Of a stretch of 64,000 nucleotides of DNA, positions 23,479 to 35,867 are shown piece by piece (position 1 is the first letter of the stretch; each line of letters starts with the position of its first letter). Made by a program: the position numbers and the translations under genes. The stretch covers positions 14,330,284 through 14,394,283 of the forward strand of contig CM071931.1 in the NCBI GenBank assembly GCA_016081115.2. The letters run 5' to 3'. A model generated the notes under the pieces. It was given only the letters and a program-made list of their open reading frames with translations. It made no database searches and had not been told where the DNA came from. This DNA is from Rehmannia glutinosa (taxonomy: Eukaryota; Streptophyta; Magnoliopsida; Lamiales; Orobanchaceae).

Positions 23479-24988
23479 TGTAGGTCCCAAGGGGGTGTAA
23501 GTGTAAGGTTTAGAAGGGGGTTGAATAAACCTTACCAAATTTTCGATTTAGGCCTTTTAAATCTCTGAGTTCTCTGTGTGTCCTTGATGGGACATCGAAT
23601 TAGTCACTCAAGAGAGTTAATCTCTCAACAGACTTTGTGTACATTAATAGAGTAACTCATTTGTTGGCTATAAATTGACTCAATTTGTGGTTTTGTTTTG
23701 CGGAAGACTTAACACCCTTAAGTTTGATTAAGCAAGTTTTTTGACTTGTTTTAGTACTTATAAATTATCAAATGGATAGCAAATTTATCAATGAGATATA
23801 AGCAATTAAAAGTGCGAGAAATTTAAATTTGAAATGTAAATGACACAAGTAAAGTTTTTATAGAGGTTCGAAGATGGGGTAATTCTTCTACTCCTCTCTT
23901 CTCCAACTCCTGGAGGAATCCACTAAGTAATGATCAGTTTACAAAGTGGTAGCAGTCCGGATACATGTCTTGATCACAACGGCCGACTTGATCCTTTGGG
24001 ACTCGATGAGAGCGCCTTGATCACTCGGTGGCTTCTCGTGCGGCTCTTCTTCACGAAGGCATTTTGCCTTGCTACTCTGACTCACTTGCTTAAGCACTTT
24101 GGATTTGATCACGAAGCCCTCCAAGAGCTTAAGACTAGGTTCACCTTGAACCTTTCTACAATCCTTCCGGAATGTAGACCCCTTGTTTCGATATTTTCCT
24201 CTTCAACTGATTGAAGTTCTCTTTCCTTCACGGGTAAGTGTTGGATTGATGTACTTCGAGATGTAGGCTTGAGGATTGAGAATATTTCGAGTTTTTGATA
24301 AGCTTATATATCTTCACGTGTGTGTCATTCTTCTCTTCTCAAACAAATTCCTCGGCCTTTTATAGTGAACTTTCAAAAATTTGCCCGTTGAAGAGATAGG
24401 CTCATTTTTGAAAGTCACTTTGCGTCGTTGGCTTGCGATTCTTGGAGTTGCCATTTCCTCGTATGAATTGTTTTATCACCTTTTGAGTTCGACACGGTGT
24501 AGTGCTTCCCATTGGTTCATTCCTTTTGCACGCTTCGGGGTGAGCACTCCAAGAAAGGTGGTATGGAGATATTACTTGTTTAAGTAAGTCTCTTGATTTA
24601 CGTAACGGTTTTTTCTGATTATCTCGACTTGATTGCATTTCCTTGCTTTCCCAGGTGACTTTAAGTCGACTTCCAATCATTGGATGACTCTTGTCACTTG
24701 ACTTGAGACAGCTTCTCTTGAGTTGACTTGATTGATGTTCAACTGTTGTATCTCATTTTGCTTCTTGATCGAGTTCTTGTGCTCTCTTCTTTCTTTGTAC
24801 TCAATTGTCTCTCGATCGAGTTTTCCTTCAAGCCTTGATTGTCTTCTTGCGTGTTGGGCGTAGGGCGACTTAACTCGGCTTAGCGACTCTATTTGTTACA
24901 ATACATTTCTGCAAGAATTGGGGTGCCAACTTTCTATTCTAAGTTTTACATGGCATTCATCAAAATCTAAACAATAAAATTCCTAACA
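23479..24988 (-). repeat. 3' LTR of copy C (1510 bp)
   Basis: On the plus strand it runs from TGTAGGTCCC to ...TTCCTAACA; on the minus strand it therefore starts TGTTAGGAA and ends GGGACCTACA. The adjacent tract at 24989-25003 is the polypurine tract, which identifies this as the 3' LTR. A TATA box (TATAAAAG, minus) lies at 24364-24357. Confidence 0.9.
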
Positions 24989-25003
24989 ATTTCCCCCTTT
25001 TTG
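24989..25003 (-). other. polypurine tract of copy C
   Basis: ATTTCCCCCTTTTT on the plus strand reads as AAAAAGGGGGAAAT on the minus strand, right before the 3' LTR. Confidence 0.85.
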
Positions 25004-25199
25004 ATGATGCCAAAACTTAAATCATACAAGGATGCAAATAACAAAGATACATACGAGATAGTGTATTGACATAGAATGTATCTTGTGAGAATCAATCTTT
25101 TTATTGATCATATCATTCTTGTACTTAACACAATTGTTTACAAGGTGTATCGAGTATGTAATTGTCTTCACAAAAAAATAGGAAATTTATAGCTATATT

Positions 25200-28100
25200 A
25201 CTGAAGACTTACATTGTATGTATTTACATATAAAATACACGAAGGGTTGGATGCAAAGAACACTTCATCTCCTTTGTCTCCTTCTTTCATCTTGATCAAA
25301 GCATCTTCTTCTCTTTCTTCTTCTCGTCATCACATGTTTGCCTTCTTTTTCTTCTCATATGCTTTTCTTGACTTCATCTTTTCTTATTCTTTCTGTCTCT
25401 CCTGCCATAGTGAGTTTGTCTCTTGTTTTTCTTCTTCTATTCTTTTTGCATACTCGGCGTTGGTTTTAGCCACTTGCAAGTTCGCCACTTGGTCAAGCCC
25501 AGCCAGTAGAGATCCCTCCTTTCTTTCCTGGATCTACGTATTCAATATTCTTGGGCGAGGCCTGGAGTCCAAGCTTCTTCCTCCACTCGCCGCTTGCTTC
25601 TTCCTCTACCTGCGGGCGTATCTTGTCTTGGGGCCTTCTTCTTTCGGTGATTGACTAGCGAGTGACCAGCAGAGTGACGGCAGTTGCCGAAAGTCTGTCA
25701 TGTCTGTCGCTTCTTCACATAATGTGAGGCCCTTTTCCCAAGACAAGTCCCAAGCTTGAGCCATGGACATATTTGCAAAGTAACCTTGATTCGAGCGTTT
25801 TGAATTCGTCAACTGATCTTGGCTCTGTCCCGACATCGAAATGGCATACGTGTCTCTGTCAACTAGAATGCCTCCATGTTCTTTCAAGATGTTCATCACC
25901 CTGGTATCCATTCTTCCTTCCACTTCCTTCATCCCCTGCTTCAATTGCTTTTCTCTTCTCGGCCATAGATACTGAGTGTTGGAGTGGCGATCACTGAGGA
26001 GTTTTTGCTTATAATGTCATTGTGTGAGGACCTGTTGGGGGTTTGTGCAATCATCAAGGTCATGTCTTTTGATCCTTCCCCCTCGTGATTTTCCTTTCTT
26101 TAGTTTCAAAATTTCCTCATTGATTTTCCCTTCTCATTTTTCTTTCTCATTTGCTCCTTTCTTTTCGACGGATTTTTTTTTTGCTTTAAGGTATTCCTCT
26201 TCCCCCTTTTTGGCATCATCAAAGGATAGAGGAACCCTAGGGAACATCTTGGCAAGCATGAAGTCGAAGTCTTACGATGGTTGAATTCTGCTTCAAGTAC
26301 ATTGCGTTGTATGCGGCACGAATTGACCAAGATCGAGTAGCGTTGGATTCTCTTTGAAATCGCTTCATCTCGGCCATGAGAAGGCTGAATTTTCTTGTCA
26401 TGTGTTCTTCCAAAGCGGTGTATATCATTTGCATTACGCTCCACGCAGCGACTTGATCTCGGCGGTGTGAGCTTCATGCATATGCTCAATGTGTTCCTCA
26501 ACCGTTTTCGCATCAACATTCTCGGCTCTCCACACCCGACTTGTTGAACAAGGTTAAAGTATCTCACCTGTTCCACACGCATTGATTCTTCTTTGTTGCC
26601 ACCATTCCCTTATTCAACTGTTATGCCTCTTAAGTCATTTTGTAAGGGTGGCATCTCTGTTGTCCAATCGCATGTCCAAAGAGGCGATGCCTCTCCATCT
26701 TTTCAATTTCAAAGAAAGAGTGCCTTGAACACTTCTCGTACTTGGTGATTCTTCATTGCGGTGATGGCCATACAACATCGAAATCAAAATCGTTTGGAAC
26801 AATGGTGCCTGAGTGAAAAAGCGAGGCTGTGCGTGATAACGTGCTTGCTCGTTTCGACTCTTCGTGGAGTTCGGTATCTCGGTGAGAAAGGGAAAGATTC
26901 TACAAAAGATTCATCACCGCCGGCGGGATTTGTTCGATGATGAGCGGTGCGCGTGAAGTTCTTTTGGGAATCGATCCGGTGTAGCTTGAGGAGCGGGAGC
27001 GGTGGTGTCCAGTTGTTGGGTTTGATTGTGAGATAGACCAAACTTCTTTGAGCCTCAGTTGTCTTAATGACCGTTGGTCTCAACCGATTTTTCCTTTTCG
27101 GTTGACTTATCCTCGGCCTTATCGCGAGCGTCATCGGACGATGATGAGATTTCTAGAGGTGGCTCATCATCAAAGTTAAAAGTTTGACGAGTAGTCTTGG
27201 GATCGACTTGCTCGTGCTGGAACATCCGGTGAGTCTTTTGGATTTGTCATGGGGTTGACTCGGCTTCTTCATCGCCCCGATCCCCCGGAAAAGTAACATC
27301 GGGGTTGTCCACGGGAATCATGAAGTGCGCGATTTCCTTCTCGGATGGGTCGATGATTGCGGGAGGGATGTTCTCTACTTGAGCCTCTTTACCCGGGGAA
27401 GTCTCAACCTCCCGTGGGCCTTCATTTCCTCGGCGGTCTCTCTGGCTGCGAGGCTAGTCCTCCTTTCGACGAGTGTCGGTGTCTCGGGGTTTTCTACGGT
27501 GGCATCCATTGGAGTCTCAACCCCATGGATTGCACTTTCATCGCCCAGTGTTAACTCCCCGGTACATTCTTACGTGCCCTCGCATCGGCGTCATTAGCCA
27601 TCGAGCGGTGGCACCTCGGTGAGACAGTCTCAAGCTATGCGAGCTTCGTTGATGGCACCTCTTTATTTCTTCTGTGATTGTAATTTTCTTCTTCGCCTCC
27701 TTGCTTCTTTGTGGAGTTATCTGCGCAGCATCTTCCGACCTTGCTGCGGTGGAGGAGTTTCCCCTCGGTGGCGCACCGGTGAGTGACTTGGAGTGGGGTC
27801 ACTCGTCTCCGGACTCATTGTTTCAATTGATGGTTCGGTAGTTGGGGCGGTGGTGGCACACCTTCAATAGGGGTTGGCTCGTTGGGGTCCCCACTAGCCC
27901 GTTTCATCGCCGATTCCTTATTGCCTTCTTCCAGTGAGTGAGGGAAGTGGTAGCGGCAACATCGGTGGCTATTTCTTTGAACCACTCCCATTGGATCGAT
28001 TTCGGTGTGTTTTGGAGGACTCTCCTGGTCCCTCCATCGGTCTTTGCTCGTGAAGGATTCTTGATTCATGCGATGCTTTTTGCATTGCAACTCTTACGTA

Positions 28101-29734
28101 GCGGCGACATTCTCTGCAGTTCTTCATCACTTTGGAGAAGACATCAAGAAGAGGATGGAAGTGTTACGTAGTGCGGAGATAGGGCGGATGCTTGCCTTCT
28201 CACGTGCTTGGCTTCTTGACTTGCTTTGCTCTCTCCCTGTCCTTGTAGATTTGCGGGATGTCTAAGCGATTGTCCTCATCGAGTCTTTGGGAGCACGATG
28301 GTCGATCCAAGGAAATTTAGCGATTCTTCTTCTTCTATGAATTGGCCGTTGGAACTGTTCCCTTGACTTGCTCAACTTCCATTTTCTCCACTCACGCGCA
28401 GACGATTTTGGATGTGCGGGTAAGGTGGAGATAGGATCATTACATCACTATCCGCTTGGACTGGTTCTTCTTGTGCTTCATTTGTGTGAGCTGTTTGTGT
28501 CTTGGGTTGCCTCTGTGATCGCCTTCCGAGACTTGGCGGTTTCATCTATTACATCCGGAGACTCTACTTCTCCCGGTAGTCTCCTGTATTTGTGTTAGGC
28601 GATAACCCGGCTCATTTGGTTTCTCTGTTCGGATTGTTTGACGAGTCTCCTTCGTCTCTGGTTTGTACCGGGGAATTTACAGTTGAGGCGGCGTCCTCGA
28701 GTCTTGGGCGGCGGGGCAGTGCTTGTGTTTGTTTAGGAGGTGAGGCCGTCCAGGCTTGTCGATTCTCCTCCTTTTGACGATCGGAGAAGGCATTAGTGAG
28801 TCCTTCTCGACCCCTAGCTGCGGGCGGGTGACACTAGCTTGGGCGGTGACTTTCTTTGCGGGCGGGAGCATGTTTGGTTTTCTTTCTTTGCGGGGCGTGA
28901 TCTTCTTAGCGTGCAGGGCGCTTTCTTGGGGGAGGAAGCGGTTTGTATCTTGGTGGTGATTCCCCTCTCTGGTGTCGGCTCTCTTGGCATAAGCTCGCTT
29001 CGAGCACCGGAGAGGTTAGCTCGAACATCCTCTTGTTGACATGGAAAGCCTTCCCATGTCTAAGAGGTACTCCTTTCACCTCCGATGGTTGGCCAATCAC
29101 TAGGCCATATCCTAGGATCCTCCAAATGTGCCATCTTCTTTGAAGGACTTGTTCCCCACGTTTTGACAGAGTCGGTATCAGTAGATAAACTCGGCCCGGT
29201 TTATCTTCTTTTCTTCCATGATTGCGGCCATCACAACCACTTTGCCTTTGATAGTTGGTCAAAAGCCGCCAAATTTGATGTCGATACATTTGGCAACTAT
29301 GTCCAACAATTTATGATAATCCTCCTTGGCAGATCTCTTGTTTCTTTGTGTATATAATTTTATCGGCAAGGTCGGACTTGGCTATCTCTTTCCATGCTTG
29401 ACCAAGTTTACATCGAACTTCCTTAATCTCGGTTGCTCCCTGGCGGTAGTGAGCAATATTCACCAAGTCTTGGCGTGATAGTCACCGCTTCCGTGAGCAG
29501 GATGACTTGATTCCTTCATCGTGAATCTCGGCATTCACGTAGGGTGTGCGACCTCCTCCACATAGGTCATAGGATATTCAGCGTTAGAAAGCGGTTTTGA
29601 TCCTGGCGTTTCCAACTTCTCCGCGATTTTCTTCACCAGGGTGTCGTCGGACCTGCTTCACCATTCGTCGAAATCACGGTCGAACCGGTGTGGATTTGTT
29701 TTCCCAACTTGGTAAAGTCATATGTTGGTGCCAT
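25200..29734 (-). pseudogene. extra (env-like position) gene region of copy C
   Basis: Minus-strand ATG at 29734 (ATGGCACCAACATATGAC) matches the starts in copies A and B. Collinear pieces include CDGRNHGRK (about 29230), a Lys/Arg-rich block with PSPIVKRRRIDKPGRP (about 28740-28800), the repeat-conserved MGVVQRNSH (about 27990), KQGMKEVEGRMDTRVMNILK (about 25885-25945) and EEHMTRKF (about 26400). The protein-coding content is shattered into short frames. The whole region is conserved in order with copies A and B, so it belongs to the element family and was not acquired by one copy alone. Confidence 0.55.
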
Positions 29735-29878
29735 TTCTCGAGAATAATTTCAAGGAAAAGTTCAGAAATTTGATTTGAGGGTTGATAGGGTTTGAGAGTA
29801 TTTGCCTTTGCCTTTTGAGAGAAAGAGATTGAGCAGTTGTTAGAAGTGTGAGAAAGAAAGGCGAAAATGGTTTAAATA
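29735..29878 (-). promoter_or_regulatory. TATA-like motif and CT-rich leader, copy C
   Basis: TTTAAATA on the plus strand at 29871-29878 is TATTTAAA on the minus strand, 137 bp before the ATG at 29734, with a pyrimidine-rich leader between. The arrangement is the same in copies A and B. Confidence 0.45.
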
Positions 29879-30175
29879 TGGTTTATGAAAGGGCGTGCGA
29901 GCGGTTTTGAATTGTGATCGAAATCAACGGCTTGGATTTCGCACGCCTATTGAGCATTTCACGTCTCGTATTTAATGCGGCAAAGCATTTATATCCAATC
30001 ATAAGCTTAGTGTGCGGCTTTATGTCCGTACACATCATCATTATCGACGGCGTGTTCCTTAAAACATTCGCTTAAGTCAAACGATTGCGTTTTTGTCACT
30101 TTGCTCATAAGTTATTCAGCTTATCTTTTAGCCGATTTAATTTAACTCGCTTCTCACATTTCTCTTAGTGACTCA
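29879..30175 (-). other. spacer between pol and the extra gene region, copy C
   Basis: Non-coding, collinear with the spacers of copies A and B. Confidence 0.5.
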
Positions 30176-30930
30176 CTATCGGTGACTTGGTATATGACTT
30201 TCCGATCTGGTGATTCTTGAGCTAATTTTTTTTTCACTCTTTTTCACCTTCTTTCTGTTCCATTTCTTTTCTTTGATTCTTCGATGTCTCAAACTTAGCT
30301 CAATTAGCCCCAACTCATGTTTGAGTTCTTCAAATCTTGACTCACATAATGGTTTTGTGAAGATGTCGGCTAGTTGTTTGTCGGTTGAGATATATTCCAA
30401 GATAATGTCCTTCTTTTCAACATGATCTCTTATGAAATGATATTTGACATCAATATGTTTTGTTCTTGAGTGCAACACGAGATTTTGAGTGATTGCAATG
30501 GCACTTGTGTTATCACACATGATTGGAATTTCTTTTTCTTCAACTTCATAATCTCTCACCATTGTCTCATCCATAGGACTTGGGCACAACAATTTGCCGC
30601 ATGACTATGTATTGCCTCATTTGTAGAGGTGGCTATTGAGTTTTGCTTCTTGCTAAACCAGGAAATTAGTCTGTTTCTAGCATTTGACATGTGCTGAAGT
30701 ACTTTTCTGTCCACTGCATCCAAAGCATAGTCGAGTGCGAATAGCCAATTAGTCACGAAACCACCTTCCTTTGGATACCATAGGCCTACTTCTTGGCTTC
30801 CTTTCAAGTATCTCGTATTCTTTTAGCTGCAGTCATATGGCTCTCTTTTGGAGCGATTGAAATCTTGCACATACACCTACGAGAAAAAAGTGATGTCGGC
30901 TTTAATTTGTGAGATAGAGCAATGATCCAA
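30176..30930 (-). pseudogene. RNase H of copy C
   Basis: The C-terminal part is open for 138 codons (30592-30176): EIPIMCDNTSAIAITQNLVL, HFIRDHVEKKDIILEYISTD, KQLADIFTKPLCESRFEELK. It is the best preserved RNase H end of the three copies. Upstream (30807-30556) WYPKEGGFVTNWLFALDYAL covers the start of the domain in another frame. A frame break near 30590 separates the two pieces. After the normal end (HELGLI) the frame runs on through Lys-rich codons. Confidence 0.8.
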
Positions 30931-31740
30931 TAAGTGCTCGTATCTTGTTTGATCTCTGAGGCTTGCCATCTGCATCCATGTCCATTTTGGTGATGTGTTC
31001 ATTGGTATTTTTGAGAAGACTTCTCCTCCATACCAAATTTCTTCATTAAATCTCTGGTGTATTTTGTTTGACTTATGAAGGTTCCATCCTTCATTTGTTT
31101 CACTTGAAGTCCAAGGAAGAATGTCGGCTCTCCCATCATGCTCATTTCAAATTTGCTTTGCATGAGGTTTGAGAATTTTTCACTGACTCTTTGTTAGTGG
31201 ATCCAAAAATGATGTCATCCACATATATTTGAACAAGCGTATACTCTTCTTGTCTTGAATTACGAAAAGTGTTCTATCTACTTTTCCTTTTGTGAATCCA
31301 TTTTGATCGGGGAATTGTGACAGGGTATCATACCATGCTGGGTGCCTGTTTCAATCCGTCTGGGGCTTTCTTGAGTTTGTATACCTTGTCTCCAAGAGTC
31401 TTCTGCTCAAATCCTGGTGGTTGTTCAACATACACTTCTTCTTCCAATAACCCATTCAGAATGCACTTTTTACATCCATTTGATATACGGTGAAATTCTT
31501 GTGAGCAAGATAGGCAAGAAACATCCTTATAGCTTCCAATCTTGCTACGAGGGCAAATGTTTCATCAAAATCTATCCCTTCTTCTTGGCAATATCCTTTG
31601 GCTACCGTCTTGCTTTGTTTCTTACCACAGAGCCTTCCTCGTTCATCTTATTTCGAATACCCATTTGGTTCCAATAACATTTTGATGTATGGGTCTTTGT
31701 ACTAATTCCCATACTTTATTTCTCTCAAACTCGATTGACT
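30931..31740 (-). pseudogene. reverse transcriptase of copy C
   Basis: Minus-strand pieces match the RT of copies A and B: a KWV..KM stretch near 31670, LVAKGYCQEEGIDFDETF near 31560-31610, FLAYLAHKNF near 31500, the EEEVYVEQPPGFEQ block near 31400-31445, and ICGDD-like DNA at about 31210-31225 in place of the YVDD block. All lie in differing frames. The DNA is otherwise collinear. Confidence 0.75.
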
Positions 31741-33010
31741 CTTCTTGCATAGCTTGAATCAATGTGTGTCGTCCAATGCTTGTGACACATCTTTGGGCTC
31801 TATCTGCGAGATGAAGCATGTGAACATTGCTTCTTGTTGGGTTGGATCTTGTCTTGACACCTTCTCTTATGTCTCCAATGACAAGTTACGGTGGATGGTC
31901 TCTCGGCCATCTTACGTCAAGTCAAGTAAGTTAGCTGGATTGATCGACTTGCATTTGTGTTCTTTGGGTCGGCTCTCTCGTGTTCATTTCAGTGATTTTC
32001 AATTGCTTTTGAGATTGACTATCTCATCTTCTTCGAATTGATAATTCTGCTTGGCTTGAGATAGGGACTCTTCAGTAAGGTTGGATGATTGACTTATCGG
32101 TGACTCTTCAATGTCTTCCCCATTTACATTTGGCTCATCGAATACTACATGAATGGATTCTTACGTAACCATAGTTCTTTTGTTGAGTACCCAGAGGCTT
32201 TGCTTTCGGTGAGTATCTAAGAAGATACCTTCATCGACTTTAGCATCAAAAGCCTTTAGGTTGTCTTTGCCATTGTTGTGGATGAAGCATTTACATCCAA
32301 ATATCCTGAAATATGCAACATTTGGTTTTCTTCGATCCCGGATCTCATAGGAGTCTTTGTCGGTTGTCTATTTATCATACATCTGTTTTGGGTGTAGCAA
32401 GTGTGTTAATTGCTTGACCCAAAATCTTTTTGGTAACCCCCTTGACTAACATGGTCCTTGCCGCTTCTTTGAGGGGTTCCTTCTTCTTTCGCAACTCCAT
32501 TCTCTTTGTGGAGTCCTTGCGGTGATAGTTCATGACCAATGCCATTCTCACTACAAGATCTTGAGTTATTATTCCATTGACAAACTCGGTTCCTCTATCT
32601 CGATCTTATTTTGATAATGGTTTGACTCTTCTCATTTTGTATCCTCTTCATCATTTGTGGTAGCTTTTGTAGAGTTTCTTTCTTCTTGCACATGAATATT
32701 GTCCATGTATATCTTGAGTAGTCATCTACTACCACCAAGGTGTATTTCTTTCCCATGCTTGCTTCTTTGGTTCCCTTTGGGCCAAATAGATCCATATGAA
32801 GTAGATGCAATATTCTTGTTGAGGATGGGCATGTCTTTTCTTTGAATGACGACTTGATTTGTTTTCCCTTCGACATGCATCACATATACTCTCCTTCTTG
32901 TATCGAGTCCGGAAGTCCTTCTACCGGATGACTTCTTGCTAGCTTGTTAATTGTTTTGAAATTCAGGTGACTCAACTTTTTGTGCCACGTACCAACTTGA
33001 TTTGTCTTGT
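31741..33010 (-). pseudogene. integrase of copy C and integrase-RT connector
   Basis: An open stretch of 93 codons (32876-32595) reads SKGKQIKSSFKEKTCPSST, LLHMDLFGP, KKYTLVVVDDYSRYTWTIFM and MKRIQNEKSQTIIKIRS. It thus covers the first catalytic Asp (DLFGP) and the DDYSRY block. The remainder, with the second Asp and the Glu, continues in other frames to about 32440. From 32330 to 31741 is the variable connector. Confidence 0.75.
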
Positions 33011-33079
33011 GCTTTTGCTAGTAAGTGAGTCTTTGGGTGTTGCGATTGACCAATCCACTACATACATATTCTTTGTCTA

Positions 33080-33440
33080 TTTCCTCAAAAGTACAACTTC
33101 ATTTGATTCAATATCCTTGATTTGGCATACACCCATGTTGAATCCAACATTGTAGCCCTTGTCACGAGTTTGATGCTTAGTAAATTGAAGTTTAGTCCTT
33201 CAACATATGCAACATCCGTGATTTCTAAACCATTTCTTTTGATGGATCCAATGCCTCTTATTTCACCAGGAGCTTCATTTCCTCCAAATATGACTTTTGC
33301 TCCTTTGACTTCCTTGAATTTTGACATGATTTCTCTTATTTCTGTCATATGTCCGGAAGCGACCACTATCCATGTACCAGGTTCCTTGGCTTTCATTTCA
33401 TTCCTTGAACTGTAATCAAGGAAATTAAGTTTTAGGTACC
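33080..33440 (-). pseudogene. protease region of copy C
   Basis: A 103-codon stretch (33396-33085) reads KEPGTWIVVASGHMTEIR, then KVIFGGNEAPGEIRGIGSIK and TDVAYVEGLNFNLLS. It is the longest protease segment among the three copies. The catalytic Asp-Ser-Gly appears as Val-Ala-Ser-Gly in this frame (around 33350), so the active-site Asp is lost as read. Confidence 0.72.
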
Positions 33441-35738
33441 CATTCTTATGCGGGTCTGAGGGGTTAAATTATATGATGATCCAACCAACCTATAGCCAAA
33501 TGATTTGACTCTAAGAGGTTGCCATCTATCGTGCCATAATCATAATTAATCCTGGCAAATTGCTTGGGGATTCTAGGTTCATACAATTTGTCTCTTTTGT
33601 CGTATGCTGCATATGTGTTTTAGCAATTGCCTTTCTTGGGTAATTGTGGTGTCTTTGAGTGTAGTGCCTAGGTGCATATGTGTCTTGATGAAAGCTCTTG
33701 TGCTTTTGGAATGGCCTTTCTTGAGTTCTAGGCCTTTGCCATCAGGCTTATATTCCATAAGTCGTGGCGATAGTTCACATTGTTCCAATTAGCTTGGCTT
33801 GGATATCTTCTACCATTCCCATCATATGTATTTCTTTTATGGATTTTCGGGATTTTTGGTAGCTCTGCTTCTTCTTTCTGAGTATTTTTTGTTTGGAGTC
33901 TATTTGAGGAACTGGTGAATCTCTTCTCGGTATCCTCTCAAAGACACTCAATGTTTGTTTTCCTTTTCCTTTATAACCAATGCCGGTTTGCTTGTAATTG
34001 TGCTTTGGAATAAATGTGTGTGCACCATTTGGAGTTTTGGATTTTGAGATACTTCATTGCTTGAAGATCCTTTTTCCAAAATCACTTTTGGAGCTTGACA
34101 TAGCACGGAGGAATTAAATCTAAGCCTGTCTTGTCTCCACATTCTCTTTGGCTCATGATAAGATCATCCAATGACTTAGATGCTTTAGTGAATGAGGCAA
34201 TCACATTTTTGAGGTCATTCTTCCTCTTTTCTATGACTATTTCTGCTACTAGCTTGGCATTTTCGGTCTTTAAACTTTTATTCTCATCGGCTATTTGACT
34301 TAGAGTACTCGGCTCCTTAGTGTTTGTGAGTTTTGCTCTTAGTAGCTGTTTTCCTCATTTAGTAGTGTGTGTGAGGATTTAATGTGTTCAAAATCTTTCA
34401 TCATTTTGCCTAATGAATCATAAAGATCAGTGGGTGATGAAGTGTGTGTGTCACAATCACTATCACTAGAATCGAGTGTGATGAGTCGAGTGTACCTCAT
34501 CTTCTTGGTCGAGGTTGGTCTTGTTCCTTGGCCATCGACGGATCAATGCTTCTCTCTTGAGTCACTTGAGTAGTCAGCTTCACTACTCTGCGAATCGGCT
34601 ATGTCTCTTGACTTGGCTATCTCGGTGATCTCTGCGACCACCATTGCCTTTTTCTTTTCTTGTCTTCTTTTTCTCGAAGACTTTTCTTTCTTCTTCATTC
34701 TGTATTTGTTGACTACGAGGATATGGGCAATCAATGGCATAGTGACCCGGTTGCCCTACGGTTCAAAGATAGATATTCAACCTTTTGATCAGCTCTTTCC
34801 ATTCTTGGATTGTCGACCCTTTGATATTGACTTTTTGATGATCTGTTCTCTTGGTTGGCCTATCTTCCTTTGACTTGGAGGGAGCCGAGTGTCTTCTGGA
34901 GGATTCGCCCTTGCCTCTCTTGTAGTTCTTATTGAAGAACTTGTTGAACCTTTAACCATCAGTGCTATTTCCCGGGTCAATGACTTCTTTGACCTCGACT
35001 TTCTTGCCATCCTTAACAATTAAAGCGGTTTGTTTTGGGTGCATTTTGTCTCTTCCTGGTCTTTTCTTCTCGGCTCAAATTCGTAGGCTTTGAGATCCGA
35101 GAATAGCTCATGGTTGGATGTCTTTGATAGGTCCATGGAATGTCTTAGTGCCATGACCTTCATTTCCCATTCATTTGGGAGACTTTTTAGGATCTTCATA
35201 CACATTTCTTCTGTGTATATTTTTTTCCAAGAGAGATAGCTTGTTGGTAATTTACGTGAACCGAGCATCCGTTGATCCAGGTTCTCTCCTACGATCATTT
35301 TGAAATTCTCAAATTTACGTACATCCACCGATAATTTATTTTCCTTGATTTGCTCCGAGCCTTCACAAATCAATGTTAGCTTGTCCCGATTTCTTTAGCC
35401 GTTTTGCATGATTTGACTTTATTGAATATGGCTTTGTCAAGGTTTTGTAAAGAATATCCTTGGCCACATTGTCAGGTTGTATCTTTTTTGTCATCATTTG
35501 TCCATTCAAACTCTTGGTTTTTCAACCATAGTGGTGCAGGAGTGACATCCTCTTCACCTTCAGTTTGCAGCTCTTCTTACAGCTGATTGTGTTCACTTTT
35601 AAAATTTGTAGTGGCCCATCCTCTATCACTATCCACATCTCATCATGTAATCTTTGATAGATGAGCTCGCATACGAATTTTCCAATCATCAAATTCTTCA
35701 ACTGTGAACATAGGGATACGTGTCAAATTTGCTTCCAT
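33441..35738 (-). pseudogene. gag of copy C, frame-broken
   Basis: Minus-strand ATG at 35738 starts MEANLTRIPMFTVEEFDDW. Further pieces are MICEGSEQIKENKLS, EEMCMKILKSLPNEWEMKVM and HSMDLSKTSNHELFSDLKAY (35373-35020, 117 codons). The zinc-knuckle region is at about 34725-34770. A coiled-coil part matches copy A at about 34140-34400. The linker to the protease extends to 33441. Confidence 0.75.
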
Positions 35739-35851
35739 GATAATAACTTTTGATAATAAAAAGTGTTTTGAAAACTTAAGTACTAAAACAAACTTTGAAA
35801 AATTTGGAGATCTAGTTCAAGTAACTGATGCGGAAGGCCCAATGAACCAAC

Positions 35852-35867
35852 CGCTCACGATACTACT
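35852..35867 (-). other. primer-binding site of copy C
   Basis: On the minus strand AGTAGTATCGTGAGC follows the 5' LTR end. It is a diverged form of the TGGTATCGGAGC site of copy B, at the same place. Confidence 0.65.
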
